A DNA stretch of 64,000 nucleotides from Casuarius casuarius (GCA_003342895.1 PTFA01000024.1:7252580-7316579), one strand, 5' to 3'. Counted from the first letter of the stretch, positions 24,601 to 39,600 are shown. Numbers and translations are program-made. Notes: a model not told the origin generated them from the letters alone.

Positions 24601-27600
24601 ATTGTACATAAGACGCGGAGATACTACTGCACCTTTTGCTTTCAGTGCGGTTCAGTTATCGCCTCTCTGATGGCACTGGTGAAGCATTGCTATAGTTGTC
24701 CGCAGGATTTCCTACTCGGGAAACCCTACAACACTAACAGCAACCCGAAAACTGCAATTGGATTAACCTAGCTTGTTTTTAGCCCTCATTTAAGATGTGG
24801 AGGTTTTACCTTATCTGTTCTGCAGGTTCAGATCTCTGCTAATGATGACATTAAACAAGAAGTCACACCTATTCCCTGAAGGAATGATAAGAGCTGGCTC
24901 ATAAAAAGAAATGGCAGGACAGACCAAATACTCAGGACTGACTTTTAAAAGGAACTCAGAGTTAAAATATAAACTAAGTAAAATGCAAAGTGCACATAAC
25001 CGCTAGTAAATATTTATTGTTCCCTGAACTGTGATTGTCAGTGTTGTGGTGCATTAAGCAGTCAGAACCGGTTCCTATAGCAAAGCACTGCGTGCTCACA
25101 AGAAGTTGACCCAAGGAAGGATCCCCTTTAAAACTCTGCCTTTTACCTGTGCTGCATAAGGATGCAGGTATGGCCATAACATGTGACTTTCATGCTCCAT
25201 TCCGTTCAAACAAGCTAATATAGCCTTAAAAATGCCTTTTTCCCCCTCTCTCTGTGTTTATCTCCATCCTCCACAGCTTCTTAGATATTCCTGATTAGTT
25301 AATTTAAAGTATATATTCTATTAAGGTTTTCCATTTCATGGAAATCACTGTTATAAAGTCCCTTGGACATTATGAAGCATTGCACTGTATCCCTGCAGCA
25401 GATCCGATGAGGAAAGTACACAGTCCTTTCCCACAGTTCCCAAATTCACTTTCCAAAGACACGCTTGTTTTCCGGAACCATTTAAAAATGCTTTTTTTCT
25501 ACTGTCACGTACTACTCCATTTCTTACAGCAAACAAAGCTGATCATACCTCTAGGCTCTTTTTTCACTCAGACTAAAGTAAATACTCCTTGTGAGAACTA
25601 TTTTCAGGATTCTTGTGCTTGCCGTCCTCCTTGGGTTCCTGCACGCTGTGAACAGATGTTTTGAATGCCACAACTAGGGAGGTCACAGACTCCTTGTTAT
25701 CTTTGCAAGAATGCACAGATTTTTTTTTTCCTGTTTCAGTTTCTCCAGATTTTACTTTCTGCCTCTCATACATTTTGTTTCCTCTGAAAGCAAACAGCTT
25801 TCCTATTGTTTTTTTTAAGGCCAGCTTATGCCAGGCAATTATTCTGACTTGCTCATCCTGCATTTCTGGATATCTTAACATCGACTTAACATCAACAACC
25901 TAAGCTTTTAAAGAAAACATTAGAGGCAGGTGAGCCTAATTTACAATCAGGAACACCTCATGTAGAGTTAACCAGATGAACTTAAATCTGGCAATGCATT
26001 TTCTTTATGTGCTGTTTCTACAGTTTATTTACTTCAGTTTAACACAAAAGCAATGGACTGAATGTTATCATTTGGCAGGAATTTATGAACTTTATGATTA
26101 TTGATCCAAAAATTCCTCCGCGGTACTTAACATGCATTTTAACTCCTTCAGAATCACGACACTCTGGTTAATGAAAGATAGCACATTGTGGGGGGGAACC
26201 TTAGAGGAATGATTTTCAATTGGACTGAATATTAAAAAAATAGGCAATTTTTGAACTATAACTCAGATGGCTTCGTTTTGACTGACTGAATGAAAGCCAT
26301 GAAATCCAATCAGGTGACTTAAAGAAGAGTTTTCCTATGTAGCATCTGTTTGCCACTGAGTTCCTTAACCATCCTGACTTTCCTCTCCAAAATTAATGTA
26401 ATAATCCTTCCTTCACCACCACAACCGTTTAAGCAGTTGCCGGGGTGCTCTGACAGCCAATCTGTTTTCATCACTAACTGGAAGTGGCTGGAAAACCATC
26501 TGTTCTAGTGCGGGAGCTGCTGCAAAACACACAACCAAAGATCAGCAATAGCAGTAATGCTCACTTTGTAAAACTGATTCTTCTCCCTCAAAACCCGGGG
26601 AGGAAATAGGAGGGAAGTTCAAAGACTGTAGTTAGGCAAAAAGACTTGACAGGTGAACTCCTCCTCTATAGGAAAACAAGCAAACAGTGAAGGAACACTA
26701 CACTTTAAATACAATCTAGCTGCACGCCCTTGCCATTTAATCAAATATTTCACCAGCAGAAAACGCCGATGAATAAAAGTACAGCAAATGGAGCGTGAAA
26801 GCAGAAGCTCCACTGTTTAACACTGTTGTATTGCCAACACTCGAAGTAAACAGATCGATTCTGTAATGCTTCTTGCAGAGCTTAAAGGGAAGAAGTTCTT
26901 CCCATCCAAGCTTTTTCTAATTTTAAGTTCCTGCTCACTTATGTCTCTGGGCATTGAGCAGGTTCAGCAGTGACTTGGCACACTGCTGGATCTGGCCTGT
27001 GGTCATAAAACAGCTTTGCTGGCTGTACTGCCTGGGGAGTGAGCCCCAGCTTTCTGCTGCAATGCTTCCTTCTGCAAAGGTTTCTGGTGAGGACACAAGG
27101 ACCAAACATGGGAGAAGCTTTACTGCCCTTCCTAGGTGCTTAGGTAGGTGGCAAGCACAGGCAGTTTGACATTTTATTGAGGAGTTTCTTCCACCAATTA
27201 AAAAAGTTTCTAAGAAAGTAGCAAAAAGGAATCAGCAGTTTTAATTTGTCACTTGAATATTGCTGTCCTTATAAGAGGAAGGAACTCTTCTTCTCTGCAA
27301 GGGGTGGGGTTAAACAGCATCCGTTTCCACTGAGCAAAACATCACCGTGTAAAAAGAAGGATGATGAGATTGTGCATGAAAAATCACCTGCAAAATACAT
27401 GAAAATTCCTCAGCCTCACACGACTCATTCAAAGACTGTTTTAGCCAACAAATTGTCTCTCACTTCAGTAAACATGTCATCAACACTAGTTGACCAGTAC
27501 CTACCAAATTTGGCATATGCCATAATGCGGTGTGATCGATTGCAATCGGTGTTCCCTGCACTTGTAGAAAATAACACAGATCTACCGTTCTGCAGCGCGG

Positions 27601-30600
27601 GCTTTTTAGTTCCAGCAATCCCGGGAAGCCCTTGCTGGTTTTGTGTTAGATAACCCATGCACTCATGTCTTATAATTGCTCTCTGTCTGAAACTCCTATG
27701 TAGTTATTGTGGTTGAGCAGTGTGTTGGGCCAGATGACTTCTAGAGGTCCCTTCCAACATAAGTTATTCTGTGCTTCTATTGCTGGCAAACAGCAGTTTG
27801 CGTGTTTACTGTTTTTCCCCATGTTCACAAAGAAAAGTCTGAAGAAATCTCTGCTTTTACTCGTTCAGCAGCAAGCATAGAAATCTCCAAAGAGACTATG
27901 TTTGGGCATGGGTGTCAATTATAGAACTTTATGCCTTCTATTTCACTATACCATCCTGTACAGTATTTATAACATACTGTATGAAAGTGCTACAACTAAG
28001 CATTGCTTCTTGAGAGGTTTTTTTGTGCTTTACGGACTGCTTATTAGAGGTTTTAACCATGGATTGTAGGGGCAGCTACAGTATACTCTTAAGATAGCGG
28101 GGTTAAAAGGCAAACCGCCAGCAGAGGTGCTGTCTCAAAAAGAAATACGTCCTTCTTAAGGGAATGTAAAGACACTCTTAGGGTAAGGAAGAGAAACTGG
28201 CATCTGCTCTATCAAGGCCACAACCAATAGCTACTTGTGAATCCTTCTTTTTCTCTCAGATATATAAGATCCTAGAAACAGATTTTTACGGAAACAGATT
28301 TTTTTGTCAAGTTTGACGTCAGAATATCTTTAAAGAAAGTATGTTTCTGAAAAGGGTTCTCATTGCTTCTAAGCTCATGTTTCCATTAAAGGGCAACATT
28401 TAGTTTATGTCTATTAGTATTGCTTATTTCTACCTTTATCATCATTTATTATGATTAAGTTTATTTTGTATCATTCATTTGCAAATGTTTATTATCTTAG
28501 ATGGTTAAATGTCTGATTTTAGATGACTAATTCACTGGTACCATTACCACGTAAGTAATGAAATATTGCATGTAATAAAAGTCAGTGAAATGACCATACT
28601 GTAATTGGTGCTATAAGAAACCACTGAAATATAAAATATTTATATCAGTTGGGGAAATTAGTTCTCTGACATTTTGTTCAAGCAGCTTTCTCACCAAACC
28701 AAAATAAGAAACAGCCATCCAAGGATCATTAAAAAGAAATAATGTCTTCCTCAAAGAATTAAGAAACAAAAAAACTCACCTTAAGAATAAAAAGGCATGT
28801 AGAAATAGTGGTCAGTTATGTCTGACAGAGAAGTGCAACTCCCAATACACTCCATTAAAACGGATATCGCAGAAACTTAATGCGACAAAGCTAAATGCTG
28901 TTTTTACAGATACTCCCAGAGTTTTATTTCGGAAGCAGTAGAAGTACATATTGAGAAAAAAAAATACTTTTTTACTCCAAATGTATTACTAGGTGGCATT
29001 TTCTTTAACAAAACTACTAACAACAAGGCAAAGCCCCGAATAGTATAGTTCTACCATTGCCAGGGAGAACAGACAGATCTCTGTGAACTCATTAACCCAG
29101 TCCTGAGGCAAAGGGCAGCACCAGGAGGAGAGGCTAATTTGGGTTAAAAAAGCAGCAGGTGCACGTTGGTGGAGCACCATCCTTGAGCGATGAAGCTTCG
29201 TTTGATAGCGGTGGGACTGGGACACCCGAGCTCTGTACACTGACTTTTGGGCTCTTCCATATTAGTAAAGTAAAACACGGAAGCACAAACATCATACTAT
29301 AAATCGGTTCCTACTGCACATGAAAGAGGCTTTCAGCTTTTGGTTTGAACAGGTACAATTGCTGATCTTGTCACATTCCAGAACGACAGCGAAGATGTGG
29401 ATGTTGTAAATCAAGAAGGTCCTAGAGATAATTCACAGAGAATCAAAAATTCACAAAATGAGAAAACTGTGCATACTAATCAGGTGAGTTTTTCTTTTTT
29501 TCTTCTGACAATTGAAAAATATACAATTACCAGAAGAACCTTGTTTAAATTCAGAACTGAAAATTCAATGTAAGTAATTGGTTTTGATAATACATCCAAG
29601 ACAGATATTTTAACAAAACCCAAATTTGATTTAAAATTCATAAACTGACGGGGAAGCCAGTTCTGTTCTCAGAAATCCATTAAGAAAAAAAAAAAATTGA
29701 CAGGACACGCAGGACTCAGAAAAATGTTTTATAATGTCATAATGGCTTCAAGCAAGAGACAAAAGAGGCATCAGAAATGATGGTCAAAGGGACAAGGAGT
29801 TGATGGGGAAGCATTTTCTCGTGGAAACGGAAGACCCGGCAACACTGGTTTTAGTGATGCCAGCTTTCAGACAGGACATATCTATTTATTAAATATCTGT
29901 TCAGATTAGGGCAGTAATCACCCATTGAAAATAGGGGATATCTCAGCGAAACACAAGCTGGAGGCAACAGCTCTGACTTATGACTGACCAGAAGAAAAGG
30001 AAGATAATACAATACAGATGACTTCCAAATGAAAGCATCCATTTTCATTTCTTTTGACTTTAGCTTTGTCTAGACCCACATAGTGACTGGCTCATTATGA
30101 ATTCACGAGTCAGATAAAAAAATCTTTTTCTTTTTTTTTTTTCAAAACCAGACATTTTACTGGTGTCATATATTAATATTTTCACGTCCACATGCAAAAA
30201 ATAATTATCCTGCAAGTTCCATTAAGAACTTCATGTACTTGCCTATTTTGAAAACATATCTACTTGTCAAGTTCAGTGACGGCACTTGAAGCAACATGCA
30301 AGAGCGAAAAGGTTTCCTGATGCTGTGGTCATTCATTTCTATTTTCTAATGATTTTTTGATTTGATCAGAGGCAGCAACGGCATTAGTTCTTCACTAGAA
30401 GTGCCTCTGCTCTCCTCCTGGCTGCCTCAAAGCTGACATGATCCTGGATTTACAACAAAGGACAAGATCACTCAGGAAAAGATCGCTCGGGCTACTTCTA
30501 ATATGCTCTCCCAGAAAGTCAACTGGGATCTGAGATCCTAGGAGAAGAAAGTGGCAGACAATGTCAAATATCAAGGAAAAGGTCAAAAGAGAAAGAATAA

Positions 30601-33600
30601 AAGGACTGTCAGAACTGTTGGAAACTGTTGAAAAATTGAGAAAAGTGGTCACAGTCAATGAAAATTTTAATTTTAATAAAAAATGCCACTCTCGCATTGG
30701 AAAAAAAAAAAAAAAAGAAGGTTTGATAAAGTGTTCAGCCAGTTCTTTGTACAAATATGCTCAAGATATGCATATCCACACTGAGAAACTCTCAGAGGTG
30801 CCGTGCCAGAGACAGCAGAATTTATCTTGGGACTCTGAAGCAGACCAGAACAGACTCTGTTATGTCCCGATGACAGAAGTCCATGTGCTCCACGCAGCTC
30901 TCAGGTCAGTCTCCAGAAGTACCAACACGGTCCAAGAGCCAGATCTGGCATCATATTTGGCCAAAGAAAAAGCAAGAAAGGGAGTCTGATCCATTTCTGC
31001 CTTGCCTTGTGCATCCACACAGATTTAGACAGAAAGTGATATCTGAGTTTAGATTTTCTTAACTCTTTTTTTATGTAGACAGAGGAAAGCATTTGTGACA
31101 ATAAAACAGTGACAGTAACACTCTAGGCATATTTAAATACTTTGTCAACAATGTGAAAAGCCATGGATTGATGCTTTTTACATTGAAACAAATCAAAAGA
31201 AAAAAATAGGTTATATTCTTGATATAAACTCTTTGAAAATAATCTTTTTCCCAGCTTTCTGCACCTGGAGACTATATTGCGGTAACATATTGCACAAATT
31301 CAAAGGGCAGGGAAGTTAAGCCTGGGTAGCCTGAGATGTACTGCATAGAGTATTCTCCTGTTTATTGCTCCAGTTTTACAGCCAAGAAGTTTTACATGCA
31401 ATTTAAAATCACATCATACCCTATTTTGGAAATACCTTTCCAACTTCTGATGAGTCTCAAAATTTGAGCTGACACATCGCAGTTATGTTTAATGAGTTTC
31501 CGAAAAATGCATCACATCCACACGCCAGAAAATGTTATTGCTGCCCATTGATTTCAGGGGAACTGCTTGTTTTCAAGCAGTTTTGAGGCAGGTGGATGGC
31601 AGGTGTGGCACCCAAGAGTTCCCACATACACCAGCAAAGCAGCGCGGGAAGGAGCACAGGCTACTTCCACAAGGGAAGAAGGGAGTGCGGTGGCGACATG
31701 AAAAAAGACGGGAGCTGAGGGTGCAGGGAGGCAAATAAGGGGCTGACAAGGGCCGTGGGCTTTGAGGTGCCATCTGGAGCGAGGAAACGGTGCCAGAGAA
31801 GGTCGAAGCGGCCTGAGAGTTTGGAGGCACGGCTCTTCCACCCAGAGGCCCGGCCACTCCTGATTTGTCATGTAGCCTTGAGATTTCTGCAACTATAGAT
31901 TCCAAAATCTGAGAAGGACTGGGATGCAATAGAGCCTTAATTTAAGCTCGGGAAAAAATGGTACTCTGGTGCCATCAGCACTCAGTGTCCCTCAGGAGAG
32001 AAGCCCACCTCCTATAGCTGCTGGGAAGGATGCTCCTAGTTACCAAAAACACTAGCAATTCAGCAGGCAGCAGCATCTGCATTTCAGATTTACTTTATTT
32101 CCGTTAATAGCAAAGAGAAAGAAATTAAGTTTAGGGAAAATACAGCCATAACTTACAGTGCAGCTCCACAGAGTCGAATCTCTCCCCCACTCCCTTCTGA
32201 ACACTTAAATTACGAGGGCTGAGAGATTCCTTTCCGCATCGCATTGCACTTTCTCAGAGAAGAACGAACGGCAGCCTCTACGTACATATTCCTACACGCC
32301 ACTTTAATTGCTGGCCGTGTCTCCTTCCTTTGTTAGTTTTGCCTTTGAGCTGTTTCATTTCAAATCTCTCGCTAGAAACTGATTTAGGATATTCCAGGGC
32401 TTTCAGCAGGGTCTGTAATACACAGCAGAAAAGCCAAACTGAAAGGAGCGGGGAGGCCTATGACATGTCTTGATTTACAAAGCAGTTTGGGGAATACAGT
32501 TAGCATAAACATTAATAATAGAAAAATCTAAATTCACCCAACTTACAACTGTTCCACATGGTTGGCCAAATCAGACCATTTTCTATCTAGACAGTACCAT
32601 ATAGTCGAGAATGGCTCGATATGTGCTTAGGAAAATACTGTTTGCGCAATACAGTCTCCAGCCACACGTGACATAGCACACAACCGGTCATGCTGCTCCA
32701 TTTCTGCGTTAAAACGACACGTTGAAGCAGCAAGGCGCGCAGAGCCAGCAGCCACGGTGCTTCCAATGAGGCAAAATTCAGTTATTCTGCTATTTTCAAA
32801 TGCCAAAGAACCACAACAGCCAGGTGCTCCCAGGCCCCTGGCCACCTCCTGGTGCCCCCAAAGGGCCCTGCAGTGAGTACTAAGGTACATCCACAGAAGG
32901 TGAGTGTTCAGCCTTGACTGTGGAAGTCTTCGCCCACCGTTCACCCACGGGGTCAATTTTTGGAGATGGGAGCACGGGAAGTAACTCAGGATGGGATAAG
33001 GCAGCCCCTTTTTTGCATCTGTACTGAAAACATAGCACACTGCCAGATGGCTTAAGGGGACTTGTCTCACTCTGAACAAGGGCAGCGGCTGAACTTCACA
33101 GATAAATCAGGCACTTGACACAACATCAAGACAAACTACTATACTAGACTACATATACATAGCGCAAGGTAAGATTACAAACCTCAAGTGAATAACCTGG
33201 GACAAGCGGAGAAACGACCGATTTCCCTGACAACTGGCATTACAGGTACGGAAAAAAAAAATACATCTGTGCCAGCTGCACAGAGGCCACACACAAGCAC
33301 TGCACACACTGACTTGCTCTGTGGGCACAAGCTGTGAGACCTCCGAGCAGGCTCCACACAGGCAAAACCTGCAGGGAATTAAAATGCCCAAATTTTAGAT
33401 GTGCTTACGCAGGGCAGATTAAGCTGTGATTTTTTCCCTAAACCTGTAATATGGCCAGATTTAGGTGGATTATGGCTGCAAAAAGGTACGTTCCTGATGA
33501 AAATGGGATGACTGGCCAAATTTCAAGTTTCTACTGCAAAGCCCACGGATGTGAGAGCTCTTAAAAGATCGCTGCAGCAAAAGCCTTTGCTTAGTAGTTT

Positions 33601-36600
33601 TTCTTTGGAATAGATTAATTGGCTTATTTGAATTTTTTTGAACAATAATCAAAAAAATGCAGCCATTCTCCATAAATTTCAACAAAACTGAAGTTTTGCA
33701 AAGAGAGAAGCAATGAAAATAGGAGGTCGTCAACAGGAAGCGCTGGGCATCCTAGGGCTCTTCCAGCCCTACCTACAACACCCACTTTTGGTCATTTAGG
33801 CAAATGCATTCTGCACTGGGATCTTTTTAGCTCCAGGAGACACTGGTAGCTTTTTCCTTTATTTCTCCTTTCAAAATTTTGTGGAAGGCTCGGGGAGGTT
33901 CACGATTCAAAACGCCGAGGCCTTGACAGCGTGGCTGGTCTACTGGTACTGCCTGGTGCTAATAACAGCGCTGGCGCCAGACGGGCGAGCTGGAGCCGGG
34001 CGCGCGGCGTGAAGGGGAAAGTCTTGAGGCTGCGCCAGCCATCTGCCTGCGGGAATCTGTTCTTCCCAGTGTTGCTGAACAAACACGCTCACACTGTCGG
34101 TACCGATCTGTTTTCCAGGAGGACGAATACATCAATATTGAGAGCGATCAGCCCAAAAACAAACCTGACTCAGGAGATGAGGAGCAACCACACATTAAAG
34201 GGTAATGTTTTTTTGGATGAGCAAGTTTTCTGCCCACTTTGCCCCGCAAAAAGTTGCCGGCGTTTCCACTTCTGGCACAACCACTAGAAATTCCCCTGCC
34301 ACATCCCTGTGCTACACAGACCCTCGTACTGCCAATAATTTGTGCAACACAAACACACGGCATTTAAAGTTATTCTGCCTTTTGACCGACATGTGCGATT
34401 GTGGAACTGTGCTTCTCAAACCGTGAAAATTAGAGGAGCAGGGGTTGTTTTTTTTCTTTTTCGCATTAACTATGTTTGCAATATTTGCATAAGTACATTT
34501 TTAAAGAGAGGCCTTAAACAGTGATCTCCTGCAGGAAGTTAAAGATTCTCCCTTGTCCTACACTTTGCATAGTTATTTATCCTAGTGCAAAATAGTAGTA
34601 GAATAGATGTAAAATAGCCATTTTGATGTAGCAGAATTTTTAGGGAAATGTAACTTTGTTACTACTAATGCCTAGTGACCATAAAGTGAAAGCACACATC
34701 TACGTTTTGCTTGGGGACTATTTTTTGAACAAAAAACTACAAACCTTGTATAAGACATTCTAAAAATTGAGAGAAAAATCATATTAAATTTTAACGGCTT
34801 TAAATTTTATTTTTCTGCCATATTAAAACTTCATATAAATCTTCCTACAAATTATACTATACTCTTTCCCCAATTTCTATCACTGCCCTCTATTATACAA
34901 CATGTTGCCTCAGTTTTGAACAAGTCTTTGGATTCAACAGTTGAGCAGATTCTAGCAACTCACTTGCTGGGTATCCCAAATTAGAAATATGTCTCATTCG
35001 AGGGGGACTACTCGAACCTATCCCATGCCTGTAAAAGTGAGGCATTTAAATTCACAAATAGTACTTTCTTTTACTCTTTAGAGTGGTACGAACGGTTACA
35101 CCATGGGGAATAACTAAGGTTGATTTTGCAGGGCTTTATTGTTCCCTGGGGGCCCTTGTTCTTCCATCAGGAGCACGTATCCTTGCCCGGGGTAGATAAA
35201 CCCATTCTAAACAGGCAGCTGAAGAGCTCTTTGCTCTGCTCTCTAATTACACCGAGGCTATGGCTTGGTCTGTGTAGCTGGGTTTTGTGTTTGGGCTCTA
35301 GGTTTGTTTTTGTGAGGAGCGCTTGGCAAGGGCAACAATCCCTCTACCAAGGTTGGGTTTTTTGGGTTTTTTTTGGTAATTTAGCTCTTAAAAGCAGGCC
35401 CTAATATGACCTAATATTTTCCTTGTATCTGCTCAAAAGGGGCATTCACAAGGCATCCTGTAGTTTCAAATGCATCACTGATTTATTTCAACAATTAGTA
35501 CTGTTAGCCTGTTGTCTGAGACACAAACCCCACAAAAGATCAGTCCATTGATAGCAGCAACGCACCATGTGAGCGAGGGGATATTCAGTTATAGACTACA
35601 GACAGACCAGAAGAAGGATTTCTGGGTTGCAAAATGAAAGGAGTTTACCTAGCTACAGCTTTTGTAGCATCTGCATCACCAGCATAGTTAACACCGAAAA
35701 TTTGGGTTCAATCCATTCCCTTCACCGCTATTTCCTTAAATCTCAGCCTCCCCTGTGAAATCACTGTTTCCCTCTAGTGAGGCGAGAAAAGAAACAAAAT
35801 GAGGCATTTAATAAATGGAAAAGCAGATGCTAGAGTAGGGCATTCAAATCTAATGAATCATTTTAGCTTCTATAAACTTTTCATCTAAGACTCATTAGAT
35901 TATGTAATTAACCACCAAATTTTCAACTATCCAGAGATATCTATGCATACTATGACAAGATTTTAGGTAGATATCAGTTATTTTGCATACTTTAGAGACT
36001 AGTAGAACCGGCCTGCAAACTTTGACCCTCCATATATCTGATAGATTTTCATTTTACTTGTCCAAGGTGAAACCAAAGAAGTCCCCCCCAAAAGATGCTA
36101 ACATGGTTTTCTCTGGTGCTTCAGGATCCAAAGCTATTCTGATGTGGTGCACTCCAGTGGAGAAATTTTGGTGGACTCAACTTGATGTTCCTGTGCAAAC
36201 TGCTCTCCTCTTATCTATGGCTTAAGTTTCTGTTCTGTTTGTTTTTTTCCATTTTCCTAGGTGTTTTGAAAAGAAATACGATGAAGTGTGTGATTTTTGC
36301 AAGAAACATAAAACCAGAATTCAGTATGTGATCTATGGCATTTTAATAACAGGTACAGTACATTACATCCAGTTTTGTTGAAGCCTTATTTATTGCCTAC
36401 ATGAGACTGTAGATTGTGCCCGCTTTGTATTTGACCTAACACAAAAACCCCCAACTATTTTAAAGATCACATTTGAGAGGAGGTAAAAGATAAAAGTGAA
36501 TTTAGTCCCAGATGAAGCTCCAGACTGCACACCTCCTCTCATTCCCAAATGTAACAGAAAGAAGCCCAGACTTTGCCACACTGCTCCTCCAGCATGTTTC

Positions 36601-39600
36601 AACTCTGACTAGCAATTACACACGGGATAAAAGGTTAGTTTGGCCTTTGTGTCCACTCCATAATCAGGCCCTTACAAGAAGTCAGGTAAATTACAGCTCT
36701 TAGGAACAAGCCCAAAACCACAAAACCACTCTAAAAGTAGTTAGGGACCAACCTGGACCGGACTTAAGTCCAGAAATGAGCGTTTTCAATTCTGACTCAG
36801 TATCCACAGCAAATATTTGCTAAAAGAAATGTCGTATTTCAGCACGTACAGCAAAGTCATTCAAATGTTCTTGTTTGTCCCTTTCCTACTTACCCAGTAG
36901 ACATGCTATTTCCTTCTACTCCTGCCAAGTTTCTTTTTGAGGTCCTCCTACCTGAACACTTTGTGAGGAGACATAGACTTAAAACATGCCAATGTTTTAG
37001 AAGTTAGTGTAGCAGAGACACCTACATGGTAGGTATAAATGGGCCAGCTTCCCTATACTGAAAAAAGTGCCTTCCTAGCATCATGCTCCTCCTGCTTTAT
37101 CACAGTACAGACATATCTTGGCTCAAGAAAGGATTCTAAGGATATGCTGGTGTTTAGCACATTAATTCCATAAAAAACAACTTGCCTTACAAAAAGCAGT
37201 AATTCTTTCTTATCCTCCAGTCAGACAAAATCAGATTATTATTTACAAGCACTGAATGTTTCACTGGCCAGCACAGGGTAGCAGTGACGCTGCCAAATGA
37301 CAAATCATTTCATAGCCACTTTACGAAACAAATACAGATTCGACCTCTAATCTTCCCGTTTACTTCAGAGGGGCATCAAACAGGCTTTTATTGTACAAGA
37401 TAAATGTTTCTAACTGTTTCTCTTAATTTTATTGAATAGACTCATACTCCTGTGAGAGAATGAGAGCTATTGTTCTTAATTCACTGTTTTGACACTGAAA
37501 AAAGCTGTCCCATACAAATATGTTTAATCTTCCAAAACAACTAATATATTTGATACACACTTTAATCAGCCAAAGCATATATCCTGCTTTGTCAGGATGA
37601 AAACCACCAAAAAAACAGTTCCACCTTTTCTCAGCAACACATTTTCGTATCAGAAAGCATATAAATCAACAGCAACAACACTATCCGTGAAAGCAAGATT
37701 TTTTTCAATATTTAGGCCAAGTCAGAAAAGCATTTAAAGATAAGCACCGGCATGACTTTAAGCACATCCTTAACACTAAATTTAGTATTTGTTTGTTTTT
37801 ACAGAGACCAGACTTAAATGACATGTATGTTGTTTTTTTGTGACAGCGTACCTGGCAGCACTTATTGCAGCCTGCAGCCTGAATTTTCAGAGGGCCCTGG
37901 CACTCTTTATCATCACTATCCTGGTCGTCATCTTCATCTGCTGGGATTTTTTAATAGCTAAGTATGAAGACAGAATTGCTGCATTCTTTTACCCCGGAGA
38001 ACGATTTCTGAAGAAGCAGTGGTTTTGGCTGAAATGGTAAATATGAATGACTTCCTATTTATGCAGAAGGACAAAGCAGTAGTCAAATTTAGCCTTCTCA
38101 TTTTCCAGTTTTCTTTCCATTTTTAAAGCTTCACCATAACCATACCTTACAGCTCCTCTTTCATTTATCCTGAAGCACAAGCATGTTTCCCAGCTCACAG
38201 CATCCAGAATTACTCCTGGTTAGATTAAGGTTCCTGGGCTATTATCACTGCAGGTGGCACTTGTAGCCCTTCACAGCAGCTCCTAAAGCATTTCACAAGA
38301 AACAACAGCACTAAGACAGGCAGGGAGGAGACCCCCTCTCTGCCTGGATTTCTGAGAATGAAATGTGCTGCATAGCTTATGCCCACACAAACACAGGGAG
38401 ATGGACAAATCAGGCAAATTGCGATAGGATCACATAAAATATACACAGTAAATCAAAAATTTTCAGGGCAGCACAAGAACTCTAGAGAGTGCCCAAGTTT
38501 CTAGATATCAGGCACGCCATCAAGATCGCAATGGGGTAGCTAGGTGTCAAAAATCTTGACAGAGGGTGTAAAATTCCTCAAATCCAGATAGGTCAAGCTC
38601 GTGGCGGCAAGAGATTATGTCTGGAGAAATCCAGGTGTGTTGCAGCCTTCTGCATTCATTCTGCAAGCCAGAAAGTACCTCGCTGTCACTCGCGTTATAA
38701 CACATGCAAGCTGCTAATGAAAAGTGCGTCATCCATGTGACCGGTTGTTCACATATGCCCATAACACCACACTGTAAGCATTTTAGATTTTAACATTCAG
38801 GAAACAAAACCTACAAACCACATCTGTTGTCATAAGATCATACAATCTCATTTGGGATGGTAGACATTTGTTTCCCGAAGAGTTAACAGGAATATTTTTT
38901 ATTCCTAGGGGAAGGAGGAACCTAAAGAGGCTCTTAGGGGTTCCTAAAGTTCAATTAAAGTCTCATTAAAGAGGAAATCAGCCAGCTGTCTTGACTCTCA
39001 GCAGGGTCACCTTCTCTCCAAGAAAGGGCTCTAAATAAGAGTCATTCTAGATTCAGAAATATAAATCCCAAATTATTTTTAAGCTTTTTGAAATGGTTTT
39101 GCCCGAGCAGCAGGGATTTTTACCCCCTCTAGGGCATAACCACCCTGGAAACAAAAGTGTCATAGAGATGGCATTTGTTCTTCTGCTTAGGACCACACTA
39201 GAGAGCAGTGGCACCAAGCACCTCCAGCAGACAACCTGGGCACCCCCCCGAGGGAAGAAGTAAACAAAATAGATGTGCACTGATGAGGCGATGGAACAAG
39301 CCAGGAGCAGTAACTTCTGCACTTATTCAGGCTGCAGTCTTAAATTGTATATATTAAAAACCAAATACTTCACTGTCAGCCATGGTTTCTGCCTGGGAGA
39401 GAGAAACGTAGAAATTCAGGCTGTGGTGCTCAGCATTGCAGTGGCCAAACCCACAGTGGTTTTGGCCCAAATCTAAAAAAGGAATTTAGGTATCTTGGTA
39501 CCACTGAAGTCAGTGGAAGTTAAACAACAGTTAAACATAAGTTACTTTTAGAATCTGGGCATATGTTTAGTGTCCCTCTCTAAAAATGGGATGAGGTATT

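Larger units (their letters stand above)
21688..29381 (+). other. SLC28A3: SLC28A3 intron 1 (7.7 kb)
   Basis: Contains the pyrimidine tract at its 5' end, a tRNA-derived SINE-like relic near 22384-22450 and a CR1 3' tail near 27705-27780. No coding frame above about 135 codons and no recognisable protein match on either strand. The acceptor is CACATTCCAG before exon 2. Confidence 0.9.

Noticed and set aside
30561..30989. 142-codon plus-strand open frame in intron 2, lysine-rich
   Set aside because: Contains a poly(A) run translated as lysines and has no recognised homology. The upstream and downstream exons join in frame without it.
38034..38040. Apparent stop codon (TGGTAA) at the end of exon 5
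   Set aside because: The TAA belongs to the donor GTAAAT. Splicing after TG and joining to G of exon 6 restores tryptophan and the conserved CNT3 reading.
38830..38865. String resembling the reverse complement of a CR1 end (ATAAGATCATACAATCTCAT)
   Set aside because: Too short and diverged to separate from chance without an alignment.
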